Assembly: GCA_022768375.1 (NCBI GenBank)
Contig: JALEMG010000059.1
Span: 1 to 63,426, forward strand
From: Lentisphaeria bacterium
GTDB taxonomy: Bacteria; Verrucomicrobiota; Lentisphaeria; Victivallales; Victivallaceae
DNA length: 63,426 nucleotides
Direction of reading: 5' to 3'
The position numbers and the translations under genes were made by a program. The notes beneath the pieces were generated by a model. The model was given only the letters and a program-made list of their open reading frames with translations. It had not been told where the DNA came from and ran no database searches. Positions 27,102 to 34,232 of the stretch are shown here, in pieces. Within the stretch, counting starts at the first letter, position 1; every line of letters begins with the position of its first letter.

Positions 27102-28304
27102 TCAGCGCGGCGCGGCGAGAACGGGCTTCAGGAGCACCAGCGCCGGGAAGCCGGGGATCTCCCACGCCTTGAGCAGGGCCGCGATCCGCGGCTCGGCGGG
27201 ATCTTCCGCCGGAAACGTCACCGGAATGACGCGCTCCTCCACCGCCGTCCGCACCCTCGGGTCGCGCCACGCGCCGCGCTCCATGGCGGCGCAGTTGCCG
27301 CACCACGACGCGGTGAACTTCACCAGGATCGGGCGGTTCTCCCGGAGCGCCCGCACCCGGGCGGCTTCCAGCGCGGCGAATCCGTCCGCCGCCGTCGCGG
27401 GCGCGGAAGCCAGTCTGATGCCTGCAAGAATGTAATATCCGGCGGCCAGAAAGATCACTCCGGCAAAGAGGTATTTCACCGCCGCCATGAACCTTCCCGG
27501 CTTCGGCAGGACCGCCAGTCCCGCACCCGCCAGCGGCCACGGCAGCGCCATGCCGATGCCGAGGGCAAAGGGGATCACCGCCGCGTAGTACCGCCCCTCC
27601 GTCACCGCCCGCGCGGTGTAGAGCAGAATGCTGACCGCCACCGGAGCGACGCAGGCTCCGGCCAGCAGCGCCGCCAGCGCCCCCAGCAGCAGCGGCGCGA
27701 CGCCGGGAAGCGTCCGCAGTCGTCCGGAGACGCGGGGCAGAAAAGAACTGAGGTCGAAGTTGACCGCGCCGGTCATGGCCGCCGCCATGACCAGCAGGAC
27801 GGCGCCCACGGCGAAATTGAACCACGGCGCGGCATTCAGCCCGCCGAATCCGACCCCGGCGAACGCCGCCAGGATTCCCAGCGTGCCGTATGCCGCCGCC
27901 ATGCCCAGACCGTAGAGCAGTCCGCGGCGGAACCCGGCGGCACCGCCCGCCGCGCCGATGATGGCGAGATTCACCGGGATCATCGGCAGCACGCAAGGGG
28001 TGAGATTGAGCAGAAACCCGCCCGCCAGCGCCAGAAGCAGCATGCCCCAGAATGCTCCCGTGTCCGGAACTTCCGCCGTGCCGCGCAGAAACTTCAACAC
28101 GCCGTCGGCGTCGGTCAGACCGATCTGCCGCCGCAGTACGGTGAATTGTTCCGGCACGGCGGATGCGGCCGTCTCCCGAGCCGCGCCGGGAAGATAGCAG
28201 ACCCCGTCCGGAGTGCAGACCGGCCCGGTGTCGGCGGCGCGGAGGACGGAGGATGTCCCCGACAGCAGAAACAGTGCCGCAAGCAGCAGTAAAACCGGCT
28301 TCAT
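27102..28304 (-). CDS. dsbD: thiol:disulfide interchange protein, DsbD-like
   Basis: The 400-residue product has a signal sequence, a short periplasmic region, then a CcdA/DsbD membrane domain with NLTPCVLPMIPVN and the partner cysteine in AGACVAPVAV. A C-terminal thioredoxin domain has FTASWCGNCAAME. It would pass electrons from cytoplasmic thioredoxin to periplasmic proteins. The large N-terminal DsbD-alpha domain of E. coli is reduced to about 90 residues that contain a VCTPDGVCY cysteine pair. The start overlaps the stop of the upstream thioredoxin gene (ATGA). Last gene of the Bat operon. Confidence 0.85.
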   Translation of the reverse strand: MKPVLLLLAALFLLSGTSSVLRAADTGPVCTPDGVCYLPGAARETAASAVPEQFTVLRRQIGLTDADGVLKFLRGTAEVPDTGAFWGMLLLALAGGFLLNLTPCVLPMIPVNLAIIGAAGGAAGFRRGLLYGLGMAAAYGTLGILAAFAGVGFGGLNAAPWFNFAVGAVLLVMAAAMTGAVNFDLSSFLPRVSGRLRTLPGVAPLLLGALAALLAGACVAPVAVSILLYTARAVTEGRYYAAVIPFALGIGMALPWPLAGAGLAVLPKPGRFMAAVKYLFAGVIFLAAGYYILAGIRLASAPATAADGFAALEAARVRALRENRPILVKFTASWCGNCAAMERGAWRDPRVRTAVEERVIPVTFPAEDPAEPRIAALLKAWEIPGFPALVLLKPVLAAPR

Positions 28305-28738
28305 CGAATGGCGTTTTGCAATTTTTGCAGATAGGCGCCGGCTTCGGCAAAACCGCTGACGCGCCCGGTGACTTTGCCGTCGGCATTGACGATCACCGCC
28401 GAGGGGACCCCCTGACCGGCCCGCAGGTCCCGGCTCCACTTCCGCTGTTTATTCAACTGCTCCCGCGGGAGACGGGTACTCTGCGGGAAGTCGCAGTAAA
28501 CGGTGACGAGATGCTCCTGCGCGAACTTTTTGAACGCGGGCTGTTCCAATACCTCCTTGCGCAGTCGGATGCACCAGTGACACCAGTCCGATCCGGTGAA
28601 AAGCACATAGACATGCTTCTTTTCCTTTTTGGCGATCTCCAGCGCCCGATCGTAGTCGGTGAGCCATCCGGCGGGCGCCTGGGCAAATGCCGACAGGATG
28701 CCGGAAGCAAGCAGCAGGGCCGACAGCAGTTTTTTCAT
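28301..28738 (-). CDS. periplasmic thioredoxin-fold protein (WCHWC)
   Basis: The 145-residue protein has an 18-residue signal peptide (LLSALLLASGILSAFAQA) and a thioredoxin domain. The active site is SDWCHWCIRLRKEVL near residues 50-62, with GVPSAVIV as cis-proline segment. The CHWC form is common in DUF255/thioredoxin_7 proteins. It likely takes electrons from the DsbD-like protein encoded directly downstream. ATG 28738 has AAAGAAAGGAA upstream and overlaps the preceding stop by four bases. Confidence 0.85.
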   Translation of the reverse strand: MKKLLSALLLASGILSAFAQAPAGWLTDYDRALEIAKKEKKHVYVLFTGSDWCHWCIRLRKEVLEQPAFKKFAQEHLVTVYCDFPQSTRLPREQLNKQRKWSRDLRAGQGVPSAVIVNADGKVTGRVSGFAEAGAYLQKLQNAIR

Positions 28739-29604
28739 GGTCTTACGTTCCTTTCTTTGATGTTTTCCCCACAATAAGATGCGAACACACACCGTTCGCA
28801 GTTGCCGAAATTCGCCGGGATCTCCGGTACGGGCAGGGCCATTTCCTCCCGGTGGGCGGCGGCTTCCGCGCTCATGAGACGGAGCGTGGCGGAGATGTCG
28901 AAGTCGCGGTCGACCCCGCGAAAGTCTCCGGTATCCGGGTCCAGTTGACAGGACGCGAGCGCTTCCGGGGCCCGCCCGGAGCGGTTCAGCGCGTAATACC
29001 GGTGCATCAGCATGACCTCCGGGTGGTCCGCGAGCGTCCCGCCGCGCAGTTCCACCCAGTACAGTTTGCCGCGGTCCGAATACGCCAGCAGGGGCGAGGC
29101 GTAGCAGGCCAGTTCGTTGATCCGCAGACACAGCGGCGAAGCGAGAAACCGCCGCCGGGACACCGGGATGTCCAGCAGTTCCCGCCACGCGCCGCCGCTC
29201 AGGGCGCGGCACTTGCGGTACAGGGAATCGCGCAGGGCGTCCCGCAAGGCGGTCACGCCCGATTCATGACGGTACACCGTGTCGATCACCAGCGGCGCAT
29301 CTCCGAAGATCATGCGCCGGAAATCGCTTTCGCACCGGTCCAGCGCCAGAGCAAGAAGGGTGTCCGGGTCGTCGCCGCCCCGGTAAAAGATCTCCCGCAT
29401 GATCCGCAGCAGCAGTTGCCGCAGATATTTGCCCTCCGGCACGATCCGGTGCAGACGGTTGATCCGCCGGTCCGTTTCGGAGGCGTCCGGAGCGAATCCC
29501 CGCCGCGCCTCCCGATAATGCAGGACCGCCGCCCGCGGACAGAAGCGGCGGCGGAGTTTCCGGCTCAACGACCAGACCAGCGGCGGTATCTCACCAGATT
29601 CCAT
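28735..29604 (-). CDS. Cas4/AddB-like four-cysteine protein, probably degenerate nuclease fold
   Basis: The 289-residue product has RRFCPRAAVLHYREA near residue 20 and NCERCVFASYCGE near the C-terminus. This C...C-x2-C-x5-C pattern is the [4Fe-4S] signature of Cas4 and AddB nucleases. Between them SPLLAYSDRGKLYWVELRGG (about 185-204) sits where a PD-(D/E)XK core should be, but the first Asp is Leu and D/E-x-K reads E-L-R, so nuclease activity is doubtful. It overlaps the BatD-E gene by 14 bases and the thioredoxin gene by four. No cas genes or CRISPR array are present. Function unknown. Confidence 0.6.
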   Translation of the reverse strand: MESGEIPPLVWSLSRKLRRRFCPRAAVLHYREARRGFAPDASETDRRINRLHRIVPEGKYLRQLLLRIMREIFYRGGDDPDTLLALALDRCESDFRRMIFGDAPLVIDTVYRHESGVTALRDALRDSLYRKCRALSGGAWRELLDIPVSRRRFLASPLCLRINELACYASPLLAYSDRGKLYWVELRGGTLADHPEVMLMHRYYALNRSGRAPEALASCQLDPDTGDFRGVDRDFDISATLRLMSAEAAAHREEMALPVPEIPANFGNCERCVFASYCGENIKERNVRP

Positions 29605-32014
29605 GCGGACAGACCTTCCGAATCTGCGCGGTTTTGACCCAGCCGCCGATCCTTCCGTCGGGCAGAACGATCTGCGTCCAGTCGCCGCGCTGTCCGGCAA
29701 TGCGCACGACGGTCCCGCCGGCGACGATCCCGGCCACGCTGCCGTCGGCGACGGGAACGCGGTGCAGTTCCGCCCGGACCGCGACGACCCTGGCCCGGGA
29801 CGGCGAATAACGGAAACTGATCTGCGTCCACGCCGCCAGCAAAGAGAGCAATACGATCCCCGCCAGAAACACCCCCAGCGCGGTCCGGCCCGGGAACCGG
29901 CCGCACAGCGAGAGCACTCCGGCAAGACAGAACGCCGCGGACGCCAGCAGCAGATACCGGTCCGGCCGGCACCGGTCCCGTAATCCGGCCAGAAATTCGG
30001 TGAAGGAATGATCGGGCTCCTCCGGCGCGCCGGAAAGTTTTTTCAGCGAATCCTGATAGGCGGCCCGGAAACCGGCGTTGCCCGGAGAGAGCAGCAGCGC
30101 CTGTTCAAACGCCAGCGTCGCGTCCGGGTATTCGCCCAAAAGTACGCCGGCACAGCCGCAGTTGTAGAGCAGATTGGGGTCGGGAGCGTCGGGATCGATC
30201 ATCCGGCGGAACATCGTCCGGGCCTCGGCGTATCGTCCGGCGTCGAACGCTTTGTACGCCGCGTCGCGGTCAGCTTCCACTTCCGCCGCCGATCCGGTGC
30301 CGGAGAACGCGCCCAAGAGAAAAATCAGCACGGCGCGCCGGAGAAACTTCGCCAGTTTCCGGCGGATTTCCGGCGGTTCCGCCGCCGCGCCGCCGGGATG
30401 AAACGCGGCGTCGTCAAGAGTTCGGAAAAACGCCCGCAGTTCCGGATCGTCCATTTTCTCCGCGATCTCGCCCGGCGTCGCCCCGGGCGGCAGGCCGACG
30501 GCGGCGGCGATCTCCGCCACTCCTTCGTCCCGCAGGACCCGCGCGGCGCGGTCGGCTGACCGGAGCCGGGAGGCCAGTTCCGCCAGTTTCCGCCGCCGCG
30601 CCCGCCGTTCCCGCCGCGAACCGTCCGCATCGCGCCGACGGCGCAGGAACCCGGCGAGGAAGCACCCCGCGCCGACGACGGTGAAAATGAGGATCCCCCA
30701 CCGGGAATTTTCCCACAGCGGCACCCGGACCGGACGGCCCGGGGCCAGCACGCTCCCCCCGGAAACCGCCGGCGCGGTCGTCGTCCCGCCGTCATGCCCG
30801 GACACCGGCGGCGGCGGGGCGGCGGGCGGCACGGCCGCCATCGCGCCGGGGACGACCGGAAACTTCACGGAACACGGTTCCATCCGGTACGCGCCCTTGT
30901 CCGGGTCGAACACCGCCAAATTGACCTGCAACTCCCGCGGTCCCGGCGTCAGCGGCACGAACAGATACTTGACGGAGAAGCCGGACGCGGTACGCTTCAC
31001 CTCCGGGGGATACATCCGCGCCCCCGGCACGGTCAGCGCCGGAGCGTGAAAGACCTCCGCCGCGCCGGAACCGGAGACATTCAGCGTCAGTTCCCCCACT
31101 TCGCCGGTCTTGAATTCCGCGCCCTCCGGCACGGTCAGCGCCATGCGCCAATCCCCCACCAGACCGGAATCCGTCGTGTCCGGCGGCACCGGCGGCAGGG
31201 AACGGACCGTCAGCCGCCGCGCCGCCGCCGCCCGGACCAGCATCTCCCGGGCGGAATTCATCGCGAAGAAATCCCCGAAAAAATCGTCCGCGGCGGACGG
31301 GCGGGAGACCGCCATCGACAACTCGCACTCCGGGGCGAACTCCCCGGGCTGCTGAGGCTGAAACCGTCCGGACAATTCGTACACGACATAATGGACGCCG
31401 TCCCGTTCCGCGCGCCGCCGCCCGGTATTGAGGAACCGGAGCCGTTCGCGCCCCTGCGTGATGAACAGCGCGTCCCCGAACCCGATCTCCCGGATATCCC
31501 GGATCGTCGCCCGCATCCCGGCGGGGATCATCACCTCCAACTGCGCTTCCACGGTCTCGCCCACATACACCGGGCGGTCCGGCAGACAGCGCAGAAACGC
31601 CTGCGGCCGGTCGGCGATCCGGCCGTCCGGCGCGGAGAGTTTCGCCGGGTCGCGGACCGTGAACGTGTACGCCGGGATCGGGATCGCCTTGCCGTTCAGC
31701 GTCACCTGAAATGCGGGGATCGTCACCCGCCCCGGACGCTCCGCCACCGCCGCCACCGCATACTGGAACCACTGTTCCTGTCTGCCGTTGACGATGCTGA
31801 TGCTGCTCCGGGTGGAGGTGACCCGCCGTCCGCTCCGCAGGCCCGGGACTTCCGGCAGAGTGAATTCCGGCGTGCCGGGCACATCCAACTCCAACATCAC
31901 CATGAATGTCTCCCCCGCCACCGGATTTACCGGTTCGACGGCCAGCCGGGGCGAGACCCCGTACAGCGTGAGCAGCGTTGCCAGCGCCGCCGTCGCGATC
32001 CCCAATCGTTTCAT
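29591..32014 (-). CDS. BatD-BatE fusion (oxygen-tolerance family)
   Basis: The 807-residue protein has a signal peptide and a long beta-rich BatD region to about residue 430 (PVYVGETVEAQLEV, LTPGPRELQVNLAVF). A membrane segment (GILIFTVVGAGCFLAGFL) and a cytoplasmic basic stretch follow, then another membrane segment near 590. Next come TPR-like repeats (AAYKAFDAGRYAEARTMF, LLGEYPDATLAFEQAL), two more membrane segments and a C-terminal SH3b-like domain (GGTVVRIAGQRGDWTQIV). The second half matches BatE. Bat proteins are linked to aerotolerance and envelope stress. It starts four bases after the BatB-C gene. Confidence 0.8.
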   Translation of the reverse strand: MKRLGIATAALATLLTLYGVSPRLAVEPVNPVAGETFMVMLELDVPGTPEFTLPEVPGLRSGRRVTSTRSSISIVNGRQEQWFQYAVAAVAERPGRVTIPAFQVTLNGKAIPIPAYTFTVRDPAKLSAPDGRIADRPQAFLRCLPDRPVYVGETVEAQLEVMIPAGMRATIRDIREIGFGDALFITQGRERLRFLNTGRRRAERDGVHYVVYELSGRFQPQQPGEFAPECELSMAVSRPSAADDFFGDFFAMNSAREMLVRAAAARRLTVRSLPPVPPDTTDSGLVGDWRMALTVPEGAEFKTGEVGELTLNVSGSGAAEVFHAPALTVPGARMYPPEVKRTASGFSVKYLFVPLTPGPRELQVNLAVFDPDKGAYRMEPCSVKFPVVPGAMAAVPPAAPPPPVSGHDGGTTTAPAVSGGSVLAPGRPVRVPLWENSRWGILIFTVVGAGCFLAGFLRRRRDADGSRRERRARRRKLAELASRLRSADRAARVLRDEGVAEIAAAVGLPPGATPGEIAEKMDDPELRAFFRTLDDAAFHPGGAAAEPPEIRRKLAKFLRRAVLIFLLGAFSGTGSAAEVEADRDAAYKAFDAGRYAEARTMFRRMIDPDAPDPNLLYNCGCAGVLLGEYPDATLAFEQALLLSPGNAGFRAAYQDSLKKLSGAPEEPDHSFTEFLAGLRDRCRPDRYLLLASAAFCLAGVLSLCGRFPGRTALGVFLAGIVLLSLLAAWTQISFRYSPSRARVVAVRAELHRVPVADGSVAGIVAGGTVVRIAGQRGDWTQIVLPDGRIGGWVKTAQIRKVCPHGIW

Positions 32015-32018
32015 CGGT

Positions 32019-34112
32019 CTACCAATCCTTTTCCACTTGTTTCCGGCGCTGCTGCCGGACGCGGCGCATCGCGTCCCGCAGGGCCCCGGCTTCCTCGTCG
32101 AGCAACTCCAGTTTGCGTTCGGCGGCGCGTTCCTTCGCCGTCCGTTCCGGTCCCGACGCCGCGCCGGTCCGGTCCGCCGTCTCGTTTTTTTCGGACTTGC
32201 CGTTTTTTTCGGACTTGTCCTGCGATCCGGGCCGATCCTGCGGCTTATCGGTTTTGTCCCGCGGCTCGGGCCGCCCCAGGGCCCGGACCGCGTCATCCAG
32301 TTTCTTCTGCGCCCCGGCGGAGTCGTTTTGCTCCTGATGCCGCTGCGCCTCGGCCAGATCCTTCTCCGCTTCCCGCGCCTTCTCCGCCAGATCCCGCTGC
32401 TGCAGATCCTGCGCCTTCTCCGCCAGATCCCGCGCCGCCTCCCGCGCCTTGCGGGTCTGCTCCGCGGCGGTGTTGTCCTGCCGGTCCTGCCGACCCTGCT
32501 GGTCTTGCCGACCCTGCTGATTCTGCTGACCCTGCTGATTCTGCTGACCCTGCTGGTTCTGCTGACCCTGCTGGTTCTGCTTGCCCTGCTGATTCTGCTG
32601 GTTCTGCTGTTGCGCTTTTTGAGCCTGCTCCCGGGCTTTTTGCTGCTGCTGTTTCAGTTCTTCAATGGCTTGTTTCAGTTTTTCCGCCTCCTGCCGGTCC
32701 AGCAGCAGTTGCCGGAAGTTCGCGCCGCCGGGGTCCCTCTCCCCGGGAACGCCGGAAAACTGCATGGACCCGGTGTAGAATTCCCCCGCGCCGGAGAATT
32801 TCTCCGTCGCTCCGGCCACGGCTTTCTGCGCCTCGTCCAACTGCTGTTTCCGCAGCATTTCCCGGCTTCGGGTCAGCATTTCCCGACCGTCCCGATGGGT
32901 CAGCACCCCGAGATTCTGCAATGCCGCCGCCCGGACCGGTTCCGGCGTCTCCGGCAACTGGACCGCCTTTTCATAGAACTGCCGGGCGGCCCCGTCGCCG
33001 TCGGTCTGGTGCCGCCGCCCCTGTTCGTACAGCGCGTAAGGATCGTCCGGCAGGTCCATCACCTTGTCCGCGCCGAACATCTCCGCGCCGGACAGCGCCG
33101 CCGCCAGCAGCAGCGCCGTTTTCACCGTCCGCCGCTCCGGAATGAGAATCGCCGCCAGCAGAGCGAACAGCGCCGCCGCCAGAAACCACGGAAAAAGATC
33201 GTCCACCTCCATGCGGTCCTTCGCGGCAAGATCCGCCGTGCCGATCCGGTTGATGAACCGGTTCAATTCGCCGATCCCGGTGTCCTCCGTCCGGCTGCGC
33301 ACGTAGATCCCGCCGGTGACGGACGCCAGATGCCGCAGCGCCGCTTCGTTCAGCCGACTGGCCGCCGCTTTGCCGTCCGCCCCGCGCATCACCCCGCCCC
33401 GGCCGTCCGGGACCGGAGCCTCCAGCGCCGGGTCTCCGAATCCGGCCACCGCCAGCGGAATGTGCTGTTTGCGCAGTTCGTCCGCCGCGGATGCCGCATT
33501 GCCGCTCAACTCATCGCCGTCCGTGAAAAGCAGCACCGCCCGGTTCTCCCCCTCCGCGCCGGAAAACGCCCGCTCCGCCACCTGCAGCGCCCGTTCGAGA
33601 TTCGTCCCGCCCAGCGGCACGCTGTCCACGCTCAGATCGGCGATCGCCTCCTCCAGCGCGGTGTGGTCGGCGGTCAGCGGACAACTCAGAAACGCATTGC
33701 CGGCAAACGGAATGATCCCGAACCGGTCGCCGGGATGTGCCTGGATCACTTCCCGCAGCAGATACTTCGCCTGATCCATCCGGGACGGCGGCAGGTCCGT
33801 CGCCCGCATGCTTCTGGAAACATCGAAAAGAACCAGAATATCCCGCCCCGCGCGTTCCGTCCGCCGCGTCACCATGTGCCGATACGGGCGCGCCGCCGCC
33901 GCGATCAGCAGCAGCATCGCCGCGACGAGCAGCACGTGTTTCCAGTTTCTCCGCCTTCGGGAAAGATGCACCGCGCGCGGGTCCCGGCTCCGCGCGCCCA
34001 GGACCGCCTCCAGCAGACGCCGCCGCTTCTCCGCCGCGTGCGCGAACAGCGCCGCCGCAAGGATCCCCGCCGCCGGAATCAGCAGGAAATAGTACGGGTT
34101 GACATATTTCAT
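32019..34112 (-). CDS. BatB-BatC fusion: VWA-domain protein with TPR and Gln-rich tail
   Basis: The 697-residue protein has two N-terminal membrane segments (about 8-25 and 58-75) and a VWA domain whose MIDAS motif is DVSRS (D97, S99, S101), with LLFTDGDE. A further membrane segment lies near 308-325. A BatC-like TPR region with YALYEQGRRHQTDGDGAARQ follows, then a Gln/Asn-rich repeat (about 500-540) and a charged, Lys/Glu/Asp-rich C-terminus. It probably works with the BatD-E protein at the inner membrane. No separate BatA or MoxR gene is in the window. Confidence 0.82.
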   Translation of the reverse strand: MKYVNPYYFLLIPAAGILAAALFAHAAEKRRRLLEAVLGARSRDPRAVHLSRRRRNWKHVLLVAAMLLLIAAAARPYRHMVTRRTERAGRDILVLFDVSRSMRATDLPPSRMDQAKYLLREVIQAHPGDRFGIIPFAGNAFLSCPLTADHTALEEAIADLSVDSVPLGGTNLERALQVAERAFSGAEGENRAVLLFTDGDELSGNAASAADELRKQHIPLAVAGFGDPALEAPVPDGRGGVMRGADGKAAASRLNEAALRHLASVTGGIYVRSRTEDTGIGELNRFINRIGTADLAAKDRMEVDDLFPWFLAAALFALLAAILIPERRTVKTALLLAAALSGAEMFGADKVMDLPDDPYALYEQGRRHQTDGDGAARQFYEKAVQLPETPEPVRAAALQNLGVLTHRDGREMLTRSREMLRKQQLDEAQKAVAGATEKFSGAGEFYTGSMQFSGVPGERDPGGANFRQLLLDRQEAEKLKQAIEELKQQQQKAREQAQKAQQQNQQNQQGKQNQQGQQNQQGQQNQQGQQNQQGRQDQQGRQDRQDNTAAEQTRKAREAARDLAEKAQDLQQRDLAEKAREAEKDLAEAQRHQEQNDSAGAQKKLDDAVRALGRPEPRDKTDKPQDRPGSQDKSEKNGKSEKNETADRTGAASGPERTAKERAAERKLELLDEEAGALRDAMRRVRQQRRKQVEKDW
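32481..32612 (-). repeat. in-frame 18-bp tandem repeat coding for Gln-Gln-Asn units
   Basis: About six copies of an 18-base unit (coding GQQNQQ, with variants GRQDQQ) lie inside the BatB-BatC gene. Such repeats are slippage-prone, and changes by whole units keep the frame. Confidence 0.85.
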
Positions 34113-34154
34113 GATCCGCCTTTTCTGTTTGGTTTACCGTTTCCGGTACTGGAG

Positions 34155-34182
34155 AATATAATCATTTCCCGGAATTTTTCAA
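34155..34182 (-). promoter_or_regulatory. promoter of the Bat-DsbD operon
   Basis: Minus-strand TTGAAA (34182-34177), 16-bp spacer and TATATT (34160-34155), about 40 bases before the ATG at 34112. Confidence 0.65.
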
Positions 34183-34232
34183 GGGGACCGCCGGGACAAT
34201 TCATCGGCTTTTCCCGCCGCCGGAAACAACCG

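Noticed and set aside
28735-29604. CRISPR-associated Cas4
   Set aside because: No other cas gene or repeat-spacer array in the window, and the nuclease core is degenerate. Only the cysteine signature is shared.
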